Below are positions 38,210-45,733 of a stretch of 64,000 nucleotides of DNA, piece after piece; the first letter of the stretch is position 1, and each line of letters opens with the position of its first letter. The notes under the pieces are model-generated. The model ran no database searches and was not told where the DNA came from. It saw nothing but the letters and a program-made list of their open reading frames with translations. The translations under genes were made by a program, and so were the position numbers. The stretch comes from Desulfotignum sp. GTDB taxonomy: Bacteria; Desulfobacterota; Desulfobacteria; Desulfobacterales; Desulfobacteraceae. Location: assembly GCA_021737695.1 (NCBI GenBank), contig JAIPDL010000002.1:62001-126000 (forward strand), written 5' to 3'.

Positions 38210-39395
38210 GGCGAGTCAGTTTCGTGTAAATATGTTTAATCCAGGCCCCGGCCCGGGATATCTGTGCCGGCATCTTTACCGGATTTTCATCCGCATTTCG
38301 CTTGAGCAGATATATTGCCGCCGTGCCCATGACCAGGTTGGGAAGCCACATGCCCAGAACCGGGGGAAATCGACCGGTTTCTCCGGCAGACCATCCTGCG
38401 GCCAGAAAAATATAATAAACCAGCAGAAAAAACACCCCGAACCCCAGGCCGGAAGACCGTCCCGCCACCAGAGACTGAACCCCCAAAGGGAATGCCAGCA
38501 ATCCCAGAAACAGGCAGGCAAACGGCACGGAAAATTTTTCATGCAACACCATTCTGGCCTCGCTCATTCTGCTTTTGTCTCCTGCCTGGGTACGGATAAA
38601 CGTCACCAGTTCCCGGATATCGTACTCGTCCAGATCCTTTTGAACAGCGGTGCCGTTTTTCTGCTGAATTTCATCCAGGTCGATATTGATATCATAATGT
38701 CCGAACCGGATGTTGGACACGGTTTTTTCCTTGATGTCCACCTGATTGATCATCCCCTTGAACAGCCGGATAGTATACACATCCTTGTCCGGTGAATGAA
38801 TCAACCGTCCTTCCGGGGCAATGGAAATCCGGGTCATGCCCTTCACCGATCGGTCTTCAATAAACACATCTGTCAGGTCTTTTGTTTTCATGTCTACGTG
38901 TGACACATAGATCATGATACCTTCAAGCCGGGAGTTGAACTGCCGTTCTTCTATGGCCAGATCCATGCTGGACCGGGCCATATCCAGGGTTTTTTCCTTG
39001 ATGGACAGTTTGCCCCAGGGAACGGCGAACACGGTGACAAAAAGGGTCAGCCCGGTCCCCAGCAGGCAGAAGATCAGCACCGGCGTCAGCAGCCGATATA
39101 ATGACAGACCCGCCCCTTTCATGGCGGTCATTTCATTTTCTCCGGACATGCGCATAAATGTCAGCAGCACCGCCACCATCACGGACATGGGAATGGTGAA
39201 TTCCATAAATCTGGGCAAGGTGAACACAATCATCATGATCACAGCCAGCATGTCTGCATTGTAATTGACCACCAGGTTCATGATTTCCGGAATCCGGGTC
39301 ATCAGAAACACAAAGGTCAGAAAACACAGGCTGATCCCGAAAGGCGGGAAAAATTCCCTGAAAATATACCGGTGTATGGTGGTGGCGGCACGCAT
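38193..39395 (-). CDS. lptF: LPS export permease LptF
   Basis: A 400-residue partner of LptG with the same plan: transmembrane helices at both ends, a periplasmic domain between about residues 130 and 270, IHRYIFREFFPPFGISLCFL at the N-terminus and SGENEMTAMKGAGLSLYRLL as the coupling helix, then FSVPFACLFLGLLAFPLGVQS in the C-terminal half. It heads the LPS operon. The ATG at 39395 has no ribosome site and lies only 10 bases after a TATAAT, so the transcript may be nearly leaderless. Confidence 0.92.
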   Translation of the reverse strand: MRAATTIHRYIFREFFPPFGISLCFLTFVFLMTRIPEIMNLVVNYNADMLAVIMMIVFTLPRFMEFTIPMSVMVAVLLTFMRMSGENEMTAMKGAGLSLYRLLTPVLIFCLLGTGLTLFVTVFAVPWGKLSIKEKTLDMARSSMDLAIEERQFNSRLEGIMIYVSHVDMKTKDLTDVFIEDRSVKGMTRISIAPEGRLIHSPDKDVYTIRLFKGMINQVDIKEKTVSNIRFGHYDINIDLDEIQQKNGTAVQKDLDEYDIRELVTFIRTQAGDKSRMSEARMVLHEKFSVPFACLFLGLLAFPLGVQSLVAGRSSGLGFGVFFLLVYYIFLAAGWSAGETGRFPPVLGMWLPNLVMGTAAIYLLKRNADENPVKMPAQISRAGAWIKHIYTKLTRHDLSA

Positions 39396-39405
39396 AAGCA
39401 AGGAA

Positions 39406-39432
39406 ATTATAAGTTTGGACTCCCGGTGTCAA
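39406..39432 (-). promoter_or_regulatory. Promoter of the LPS operon
   Basis: On the - strand TTGACA (39432-39427) and TATAAT (39411-39406) are both consensus, with a short 15-bp spacer. The -10 ends 10 bases before the lptF ATG, which predicts a 5' leader of only a few bases. Confidence 0.6.
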
Positions 39433-39475
39433 GGCATGATGCAAATACCGGTTTTCAAACCCGGTATTTCATGGT

Positions 39476-40141
39476 ATGAACACCTTCATGAACTGCATTG
39501 TCATCGCCGGGGGCCGCCTGGATCCGGCCCGGACCCGAACCTGGCACCGGCACATCCACCGTCTTCTGACAACCGCGGATCTGATTATTGCTGCGGACAG
39601 CGGGGCCGGACATCTGAAAAAAACCGGAATCCTGCCCCATGTGATCGTCGGGGATCTGGACTCCATTGACCCGGACACGCTGAGCTTTTTCAAAAAAAAC
39701 AAGATCCCGGTCCAACCTTATCCCCGCCGGAAAAACAGCACCGATATGGAACTGTGCCTGGATTATGCAAAAAACCGGGGTGCCACCCATATCAGCATGC
39801 TGGCTGCCACCGGTACCCGGCTGGATCATACACTGGCCAATGTACTGCTGCTGGTTCCCCTGGCCGATGCCGGTATCCGTGTCAGAATCATGGATGCGCA
39901 CAATGAGATCTGCCTGGTGAAAGACCGATTGAAACTGTCGGGAAATCCCGGAGATCTGGTATCGCTCATCCCTTTGACCGCCACGGTCACCGGGGTCACC
40001 CTCACGGGCCTGTCCTATCCGCTCCGGGATCAAACATTGAGAATAGGCACCACCCTGGGCATCAGCAATTATTTTTCTGAATCTGCGGCACAGATTTCCA
40101 TCAGGTCCGGCACGCTTCTGGTGATCCGGTCCATGGATTGA
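39476..40141 (+). CDS. thiN: Thiamine pyrophosphokinase
   Basis: A 221-residue thiamine pyrophosphokinase that makes thiamine diphosphate from thiamine and ATP. Typical segments: CIVIAGGRLDP, LIIAADSGAGHLKKTGILPHVIVGDLDSID (in parts), the acidic site NSTDMELCLDYAKNRGATHI, TGTRLDHTLANVLLL and the C-terminal sugar-binding-like GLSYPLRDQTL and ISNYF. Two ATG codons (39476 and 39488) are possible; neither has a clear ribosome site. No TPP riboswitch is visible in the short upstream gap. Confidence 0.9.
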   Translation: MNTFMNCIVIAGGRLDPARTRTWHRHIHRLLTTADLIIAADSGAGHLKKTGILPHVIVGDLDSIDPDTLSFFKKNKIPVQPYPRRKNSTDMELCLDYAKNRGATHISMLAATGTRLDHTLANVLLLVPLADAGIRVRIMDAHNEICLVKDRLKLSGNPGDLVSLIPLTATVTGVTLTGLSYPLRDQTLRIGTTLGISNYFSESAAQISIRSGTLLVIRSMD

Positions 40142-40143
40142 AT

Positions 40144-40179
40144 AAAAAAAGGTGCGCTTTTTACAGCACACCTTTTTTT
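40144..40179. terminator. Bidirectional terminator between thiN and the HesB-like gene
   Basis: A-run, GGTGcGC, loop, GCaCACC, T-run: a stem with one mismatch, flanked by A7 and T7 (40144-40150 and 40173-40179). It can terminate transcription in both directions between the convergent genes. Confidence 0.85.
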
Positions 40180-40198
40180 ACAATTTATCAATATATGA

Positions 40199-40507
40199 TC
40201 AGCTGCAGGATCCGCCGCATCCGCCACAATCCGGTGCCCCGAGATCCATGTTGGAATCCAGATGAAATCCCATTCCCGTGAAATCGATTTTAATCTGTTC
40301 CGCTTTTTGCATAAATTCTTTGTCCACAACAAATTTGTGGCCTTTTACTTCAAAACTGTCATCCGAATTTTTAGGCTCATCCAGAGCCATGGCAAGGGAA
40401 GGTCCCCCTCAGCCGCCGGAATTCAGAAAAATACGAATCGGGGTCGGTTCCTTCCCCTGAAAGTAGTTGTCGATCTGCTCCTTTGCAGGATCTGTCAATT
40501 CAATCAT
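40199..40507 (-). CDS. HesB/IscA-like selenoprotein (Sec at codon 33, TGA)
   Basis: Reading through one in-frame TGA (40411-40409) gives a 102-residue HesB/IscA-like protein: MIELTDPAKEQIDNYFQG, then PIRIFLNSGGUGGPSLAMAL, ending GAPDCGGCGGSCS. The Sec sits exactly where IscA/HesB proteins have the first cluster-binding Cys (SGGC), and HesB-like selenoproteins are a known family in deltaproteobacteria. The ATG at 40507 has AAGGAG upstream; starting after the TGA at Met40 would delete the family's conserved N-terminus. A SECIS-like hairpin follows the TGA. It probably handles Fe-S clusters or acts as a redox protein; the role of the Sec form is not known. Confidence 0.92.
40374..40388 (-). promoter_or_regulatory. 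SECIS-like hairpin of the HesB-like selenoprotein
   Basis: In the mRNA, GGCTC-TGGAT-GAGCC forms a perfect 5-bp stem with a 5-base loop, beginning 20 bases after the UGA. A G lies within the first two loop positions. Distance, stem and loop fit the bacterial SECIS pattern that SelB recognises. Confidence 0.6.
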
Positions 40508-40534
40508 TGGTAAACTCTCCTTATGGTTTATTGA

Positions 40535-40593
40535 ATTCAGGTTGTGCCCGCCTGAATGACCCATAGTTTAATCACCGTCCCATGGCCTGTCAA
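40535..40593 (-). promoter_or_regulatory. Promoter and inverted repeat upstream of the HesB-like gene
   Basis: On the - strand TTGACA (40593-40588), 17 bases and TAAACT (40570-40565) form a strong promoter. An inverted repeat ATTCAGG-N9-CCTGAAT (40535-40557) begins at about the predicted transcript start, which suits an operator or a 5' leader hairpin. Confidence 0.65.
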
Positions 40594-40643
40594 TGTCAGG
40601 CGCCCTTTTTTTATCCTCCGGTCATCAAAGTGGTATTCACGCG

Positions 40644-40671
40644 TTGCCAAATTTGAAAAATTCTATATAAC
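40644..40671 (+). promoter_or_regulatory. Promoter of the U32-like/galE unit
   Basis: TTGCCA (40644-40649), 16 bases and TATAAC (40666-40671). The -10 ends 8 bases before the ATG at 40680, which has no ribosome site, so a leaderless transcript is predicted. Confidence 0.5.
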
Positions 40672-40679
40672 ATATATCT

Positions 40680-41744
40680 ATGAAATTGTCCGTTCCTTTT
40701 ATTGCTGATGGCCTCTATATCGATTTTCTGATTAAAAACAAATCGTTACTGTCATCTGTGTATTTTGCGTTGCCAGACGGTCCGGTTCTCGATGCCCGGG
40801 TTCAGTTTGGATCTTCGGACCTGCATTTTTTACAAAAGCATCTGCCCCGCCTGGGCACAATCAAAACCTATTGTCTTTTCAACACCCGCTTTATCACCCC
40901 GGACCGGTATTTTGACACCCGGTTTCTGAACCGGATACTGGACCGGCTCCAGGCCCTGGATTCGATTGGCAGCATCAGCGGTATCGTGTTCTCGGATATG
41001 TATCTGCTCACGGCCCTGTCAAAAACCGGGCACAAACAGGTGAAATTCCTGGAAGCCGTACCCGGAATCAACATGATGCTGGACAATGCCCCCAAAGCAT
41101 TTTCCATGCTGGCAGCTATCCGGGAAACCTGTTTTAAAATGCCTGAAAAACTGGTGATAGACCGATCTTTGAACCGGGATTTCAACGGCTTGGAAAAAAT
41201 GGTGTCCGCCATCCGGCAGGCCTGCCCGGATGTGGGCATTGAACTGATGGCCAATGAAGGGTGTCTGAGTCACTGCCCCTTCAAATTCACCCATGATGCC
41301 CAGGTCTCTTTGTCCAATACCAGACTGGTCCCGGAGATGACCCACCGGATCAGTCAGGTGCATGGGTGTCATGATTTTTTTTATCGTCATCCACATTATT
41401 TTTTCAGCAGTCCGTTTATCCGACCCGAGGATCTTGCCGCCTATTCGCATCTGGCCGACACGGTCAAAATCAGCGGCCGAACCCTGGGATCACGCTTTTT
41501 AATTCAGGCCGTCAATGCATACATCCACAAATCATTTGACGGCAACCTGCTGGAATTGATGGATGCCACCCGGTTTTTAGCTGATGCTTATCACGTGGAC
41601 AACAAACAGCTGGGACCTGATTTTTTATTCACCCTTGCCGGGTGCAATCACTTGTGTGTAAACTGCACCCGATGCCGGGACCTGTTCAACCGAACCGCCC
41701 GGCAACAGACACGAATACTCAAACCTTACAAGGACAGACCATGA
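40680..41744 (+). CDS. U32-like cysteine-cluster protein
   Basis: A 354-residue protein with the look of the U32 "peptidase"/UbiU-UbiV superfamily, whose members hold a [4Fe-4S] cluster and help hydroxylate or modify substrates. Support: a TIM-barrel-like series of strands, the NEGCLSHCPFKFTHD motif (about residues 192-206) with two of the presumed cluster cysteines, an HGCHDFF segment, SPFIRPEDLAAYSHLADTVKISGRTLGS (in parts) and a cysteine-rich C-terminus CNHLCVNCTRC. The assignment is by pattern, so a different cysteine-cluster family is possible. Its stop overlaps the galE start by four bases. Confidence 0.5.
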   Translation: MKLSVPFIADGLYIDFLIKNKSLLSSVYFALPDGPVLDARVQFGSSDLHFLQKHLPRLGTIKTYCLFNTRFITPDRYFDTRFLNRILDRLQALDSIGSISGIVFSDMYLLTALSKTGHKQVKFLEAVPGINMMLDNAPKAFSMLAAIRETCFKMPEKLVIDRSLNRDFNGLEKMVSAIRQACPDVGIELMANEGCLSHCPFKFTHDAQVSLSNTRLVPEMTHRISQVHGCHDFFYRHPHYFFSSPFIRPEDLAAYSHLADTVKISGRTLGSRFLIQAVNAYIHKSFDGNLLELMDATRFLADAYHVDNKQLGPDFLFTLAGCNHLCVNCTRCRDLFNRTARQQTRILKPYKDRP

Positions 41745-42757
41745 AAATACTGGTGACCGGTGGTGCCGGCTATATCGGCAGCCACACCTGCTTGGCCCTT
41801 CTCGAACAGAACATGGATGTGATGGTGGTGGACAATCTGTGCAACAGTACGGAAGCCTCCTTGACCCGGGTGGAACAGATCACCGGCAAATCCGTTGATT
41901 TCTTTAACAGGGATCTGCTGGACAAAGACGCACTCAGCCGGATCTTTGAACGGTCCCGGCCCGATGCCGTGATCCATTTTGCCGGGCTCAAAGCCGTGGG
42001 GGAATCCATCACCATGCCGTTGACCTATTTTCACAACAATATCACCGGCATCTTGAACCTGTTGTCGGTCATGGCTGAATCAGACGTCAAAAAAATTATT
42101 TTCTCCTCCTCGGCCACCGTGTATGGAGATCCCGCCACCCTGCCCATCACGGAAACGTTTCCATTGTCTGTCACCAACCCCTACGGCCGGACCAAATTGA
42201 TGATCGAACAGATTCTTGGGGACCTGTTTGTATCCGATCCTGCATGGCATATCGCCCGGCTCCGGTATTTCAATCCCGTGGGAGCCCATCCCAGCGGTCT
42301 GATCGGAGAAGATCCCTTAGGAATTCCCAACAACCTGGTGCCGTATATCGCCCGGGTGGCCATTGGTTCCCTGGACCGGGTCCGGGTGTTCGGCAATGAT
42401 TACCCCACCCCGGACGGCACCGGGGTCCGGGATTATATTCATGTGTGTGATCTGGCGGAAGGTCATGTCAAAACGCTGCCCAGACTGCTGGCCGCCCCCG
42501 GTGTTCTTACCTACAACCTAGGCACGGGAAAAGGATATTCAGTACTGGAAATGATCCAGGGATTTGAACGGGCCTGCGGCCGCCCCATCCCCTATGACAC
42601 AGTTCCCCGGCGGCCGGGTGATATTGCAACCTGCTGGGCCGACCCTGGCAAAGCCGAAAAAGAACTGGGGTGGAAAGCCACTCGCACCTTAGACGACATG
42701 TGTGCAGACGCCTGGCACTGGCAGCAGAAAAATCCCCATGGCTATGACCGATCCTAG
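41741..42757 (+). CDS. galE: UDP-glucose 4-epimerase
   Basis: A 338-residue short-chain dehydrogenase-type epimerase that interconverts UDP-glucose and UDP-galactose for LPS and polysaccharide. Seen: ILVTGGAGYIGSHTCLALLE (NAD site, residues 3-22), VIHFAGLKAVGES, the IIFSSSATVYG strand with catalytic Ser/Thr, YGRTKLMIEQIL with the YxxxK, RYFNPVGAHPSGLIGEDP and DGTGVRDYIHVCDLAEGH. AAGGA precedes the ATG; a longer frame from 41642 lacks family similarity. Confidence 0.96.
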   Translation: MKILVTGGAGYIGSHTCLALLEQNMDVMVVDNLCNSTEASLTRVEQITGKSVDFFNRDLLDKDALSRIFERSRPDAVIHFAGLKAVGESITMPLTYFHNNITGILNLLSVMAESDVKKIIFSSSATVYGDPATLPITETFPLSVTNPYGRTKLMIEQILGDLFVSDPAWHIARLRYFNPVGAHPSGLIGEDPLGIPNNLVPYIARVAIGSLDRVRVFGNDYPTPDGTGVRDYIHVCDLAEGHVKTLPRLLAAPGVLTYNLGTGKGYSVLEMIQGFERACGRPIPYDTVPRRPGDIATCWADPGKAEKELGWKATRTLDDMCADAWHWQQKNPHGYDRS

Positions 42758-43547
42758 CCTTTGCCCGGCCAATTCAGGCCTGGTGGCCATCGGGGCCCGA
42801 CTCAAGCACTGTTCCCGGATCACGACACTGGGATTCAGGCCCAATTTTAGTGACTATTCCCTTAAACAACAGCAGCAGCTGATCTCGGCCCGGCGCATCC
42901 TCTACCCCACCGCGTTTTATGCAAGTCTGTTCAATGCCATGGGAAAACCCACGTTTCCCAGTGTTCACACCTACACCTTTGCCATGGACAAAATCCGGCA
43001 GACCGCCATGTTTCAGATGCTGGGCGTTCCACATCCCAAAACCCGGGTATATTACGGCCCCCGCCAGAAACAGACCATTCTGTCAGAGTTTTCTTTTCCG
43101 TTTATTGCCAAAATTCCCCGGGGCTCAGCCCGGGGCCAGGGAGTTTTTCTCATCAAAAACCCGGATGATCTGTCCGCATACCTGACCCGGAAAACCCCGG
43201 CCTATATCCAGGAATACCTGGCTTTAGACCGGGACATGCGGATTATCATCATCGGCCGGGACGTGGTGCTGGCCTACTGGCGGGTCGCCCCGGCAGATAC
43301 GTTCAAAACCAATATTTCCCAGGGAGGCCACATCTGTTTTGATCCGGTGCCGGCCGCTGCCCTGGATCTGGCGCTTTGGACGGCAAAAAAATGCGGATGG
43401 AACGATGTGGGCATTGATATTGTGGAATCCCAGGGCCGGTTTCTGGTGCTGGAAGGCAATATGAAATACGGTACCAAAGGCTTTAAAACCGTGGGAATCA
43501 ACTACAAGCAGATGCTGTGCGACAAAATTCTAAACAATGAGGTTTGA
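42738..43547 (+). CDS. ATP-grasp ligase, RimK-like
   Basis: A 269-residue ATP-grasp enzyme. It has the MDKIRQTAMFQMLGVPHPKTRVYYG entry (in parts), the Lys-containing FPFIAKIPRGSARGQGVFLI loop, YIQEYLALDRDMRIIIIGRDVVLAYWR, and the metal-binding end VGIDIVESQGRFLVLEGNMKYGTKGF. RimK-type enzymes ligate amino acids or other amines to carboxylates; the substrate here is unknown. It overlaps the galE stop by 20 bases from the chosen ATG, and an ATG two codons later is an equal choice. Confidence 0.82.
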   Translation: MAMTDPSLCPANSGLVAIGARLKHCSRITTLGFRPNFSDYSLKQQQQLISARRILYPTAFYASLFNAMGKPTFPSVHTYTFAMDKIRQTAMFQMLGVPHPKTRVYYGPRQKQTILSEFSFPFIAKIPRGSARGQGVFLIKNPDDLSAYLTRKTPAYIQEYLALDRDMRIIIIGRDVVLAYWRVAPADTFKTNISQGGHICFDPVPAAALDLALWTAKKCGWNDVGIDIVESQGRFLVLEGNMKYGTKGFKTVGINYKQMLCDKILNNEV

Positions 43548-43557
43548 CCCGGGACAG

Positions 43558-44121
43558 CTAGATCAACCCGGCATCTTTTTCATCTTTTTCCCATTCCGAC
43601 AGATACGCCTGGATGGCAGCATACCTGGCATTTTCCCGGGGCCTTAACCACACATATCCCATGGCCTCCAGATGATTTTCCAGCAGACTGAAAAATGCGG
43701 CCGCCACCTGGTGCACATCATCGCCAGGCACAGACACCGCATTCATCCGGTCCGCCACCGCCCGGGTCAGGTGCCCTTCAGGGACAAAAAAATCACACAC
43801 CACATGATTCCATTCTTCGGGAAAATCCTGGATTTTCCATGGAATCAAGTGGGTTGGCCTCAGAATCCGGGTATTTTTCACATTGAAATCCGACCGGACA
43901 ATCTTTGTTTTTCCCGGGGCAAATCCCATCAATGCTTCGAGCACATCCCGGGCCGTATGCCCGAAAATCCACTCCTCAGGTCCCAGCAGCACCGGGGGGA
44001 ATTCCGCACTGGTCAACGCGAATTCAAACGGACCGGTCTGTTTCCAGAACCGCCTGAAATCGGATACATGGGGCAACACCTGTCTGACTACCTGCATGTT
44101 ATGTTTTTCCTTTTCACTCAT
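43558..44121 (-). CDS. Hypothetical 187-residue protein
   Basis: No family recognised. The ATG at 44121 gives a protein starting MSEKEKHNMQVVRQVLPHVSD; the frame upstream of this shows no conserved features and would overlap the birA control region. Internal segments include FWKQTGPFEFALTSAEFPPVLLG, EEWIFGHTARDVLEALMGFAPG and a C-terminal amphipathic stretch AIQAYLSEWEKDEKDA. The protein is soluble-looking with several Trp and no motif I can name. It converges on the ATP-grasp gene with a 10-base gap and is divergent from birA. Confidence 0.65.
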   Translation of the reverse strand: MSEKEKHNMQVVRQVLPHVSDFRRFWKQTGPFEFALTSAEFPPVLLGPEEWIFGHTARDVLEALMGFAPGKTKIVRSDFNVKNTRILRPTHLIPWKIQDFPEEWNHVVCDFFVPEGHLTRAVADRMNAVSVPGDDVHQVAAAFFSLLENHLEAMGYVWLRPRENARYAAIQAYLSEWEKDEKDAGLI

Positions 44122-44214
44122 GTTTCTTATATAAACCACATGGGCGGTCCGGTTCAAGCAAAACCGAAAACCCGAACCCGACGGATCTATTTTCTTGACT
44201 AGGTGTGATTTTTC

Positions 44215-44245
44215 TGTTAACCATTCTTTTCTGTTATGGTTAACG
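44215..44245. promoter_or_regulatory. BirA-type biotin operator overlapping the birA start
   Basis: TGTTAACC (44215-44222), 15 bases and GGTTAACG (44238-44245) form an inverted repeat of the kind bound by BirA (arms near GTAAAC/GTTAAC, spacer 14-16). The right arm lies on codons 1-4 of birA, with the ATG at 44236-44238. A TTGACT (44195-44200) lies just upstream as a possible -35. Confidence 0.75.
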
Positions 44246-45183
44246 AAACACAGCATATCCGCCAGATCATCCTGGAACGGTTGTACAGGGAAAAAGGCCG
44301 CACCATTTCCGGGGTCAGGCTCAGTGATCTGACCGGCATCTCCCGGGTGGCCATATGGAAACATATTCATGCCCTGAAACAAGACGGGTTCCAGATCGAA
44401 TCCAGCCCTAAAGGGTATTTTCTGACAGACCCGGGCAACCTGCTGCTGCCGGTCTGCTTTGACCCGCCTTTATCCGAGCGGATCCATTATTTTCCCCGGG
44501 TGACCACCACCATGGACACGGCAAGAGAACTGGCCCGGCAGGGTGTGCCTCATATTAGCTGTGTGGTGGCGGAACATCAGACAAAAGCCCGGGGCCGGCT
44601 CAACCGCAAATGGGAATCAGACCCGGGCGGGCTGTGGATCACCCTGATCTTGACTCCGGACACCCCGCCGGCCCTGGCCTATCTATACAATTTTGCCGCA
44701 TCCCTGAGTCTGTCTTTGACTTTGGAAACCCTGTTCAAACTGGATGTGTGGGTCAAATGGCCCAATGACCTTCTGCTGGAAGGAAAAAAACTGGCAGGGC
44801 TTTTGTCTGAGATCGAAACCCGGGCGGATATGATCCGGTTTCTGCTGGTGGGTATTGGTATCAATGTCAACAACGACCCCTCTTCCAGTGCATTTGAGGC
44901 CATCTCCATTGGCCAGGCCCTGGGCGGACCGGTGTCCAGACAAAAAATCCTGGCACAATTTCTCCCGTGTTTCTTTGACCGGATCCAGGATTTGAATGCC
45001 CAAAACATCATGGCGGCATGGAAGCAACGCACCAGTACCATTGGTACCCGGGTCCGGGTGGAAACCCGGAATCAGATCATTGAAGGCCTGGCCCAAGATG
45101 TGGATAACGCCGGCACCCTGTGGGTGAAAGATTCAAAAGGACAGGATCATCCCATTATTTACGGGGACTGTTTTCATGCCTGA
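44236..45183 (+). CDS. birA: Bifunctional biotin ligase and biotin-operon repressor
   Basis: A 315-residue bifunctional BirA. An N-terminal winged helix (ISGVRLSDLTGISRVAIWKHIHALKQDGFQ in parts, residues 24-52) precedes the ligase domain, which activates biotin to biotinyl-AMP and attaches it to carrier proteins: VVAEHQTKARGRLNRKW, GLWITLIL, VWVKWPNDLLLEGKKLAGLLSE and GIGINVN. A C-terminal SH3-like domain ends the protein. It heads the biotin uptake genes, and a BirA-like operator covers its start, which suggests autoregulation. No ribosome site precedes the ATG. Confidence 0.95.
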   Translation: MVNETQHIRQIILERLYREKGRTISGVRLSDLTGISRVAIWKHIHALKQDGFQIESSPKGYFLTDPGNLLLPVCFDPPLSERIHYFPRVTTTMDTARELARQGVPHISCVVAEHQTKARGRLNRKWESDPGGLWITLILTPDTPPALAYLYNFAASLSLSLTLETLFKLDVWVKWPNDLLLEGKKLAGLLSEIETRADMIRFLLVGIGINVNNDPSSSAFEAISIGQALGGPVSRQKILAQFLPCFFDRIQDLNAQNIMAAWKQRTSTIGTRVRVETRNQIIEGLAQDVDNAGTLWVKDSKGQDHPIIYGDCFHA

Positions 45184-45196
45184 AAGGAAATATACG

Positions 45197-45727
45197 ATGA
45201 CTCAGACAGACAGTTTGCGGCCCATGGTTCATGCGGCATTGTTTGTGGCTTTGATATGTGTGGGTGCATTTATCGCCATTCCCATTGGACCGGTTCCCAT
45301 AGTGCTTCAGAACATGTTTGTTCTGCTGGCCGGGCTCATTCTGGGACCGGCCTGGGGAACCGCCTGCGTTGCCGTGTATCTGCTGATCGGCCTGGCCGGT
45401 TTGCCGGTATTTGCCGGCGGTACGTCAGGAATCGGAAAGATATTCGGCCCCACAGGCGGATATCTTTTGGGATACCTGCCTGCGGTCCTGGTGACCGGGG
45501 CGATATCCAGGTTTCTGGGCCAAACACCGTTCCGGGACATCCTGGCCATGATCGGAGGTTCCATCATGCTTTACGGGGTGGGGGTCCCATGGTTGAAGCT
45601 GGCGTTTTCCCTGTCCTGGGGCCAGGCCCTGGCGCTGGGCCTGGTTCCGTTTCTTTTGGGGGATGCCGTGAAAATCGCGGGCGCTGTGGTCATGGCCCGA
45701 AAAATCCGGCCCCTGCTCAAGGAATAA
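45197..45727 (+). CDS. bioY: Biotin transporter BioY
   Basis: A 176-residue integral membrane S component of the energy-coupling-factor biotin transporter. Six hydrophobic helices; AALFVALICVGAFIAIPIGPVPIVLQNMFVLLAGLILGP (in parts) at the N-terminus, GLPVFAGGTSGIGKIFGPTGGYLLGYLPA (in parts) and FLLGDAVKIAGA are typical of BioY. The ATG at 45197 follows AAGGA; an ATG at 45176 overlaps birA and lacks a ribosome site. Confidence 0.95.
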   Translation: MTQTDSLRPMVHAALFVALICVGAFIAIPIGPVPIVLQNMFVLLAGLILGPAWGTACVAVYLLIGLAGLPVFAGGTSGIGKIFGPTGGYLLGYLPAVLVTGAISRFLGQTPFRDILAMIGGSIMLYGVGVPWLKLAFSLSWGQALALGLVPFLLGDAVKIAGAVVMARKIRPLLKE

Positions 45728-45733
45728 TTTATC

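Noticed and set aside
39420-39475. TPP riboswitch upstream of thiN
   Set aside because: The gap to lptF is only about 80 bases and has no THI-box-like sequence.
40199-40390. A 63-residue gene starting at Met40 of the HesB-like frame
   Set aside because: It lacks the conserved N-terminus and a ribosome site; read-through of the TGA gives a full family member with AAGGAG before its ATG.
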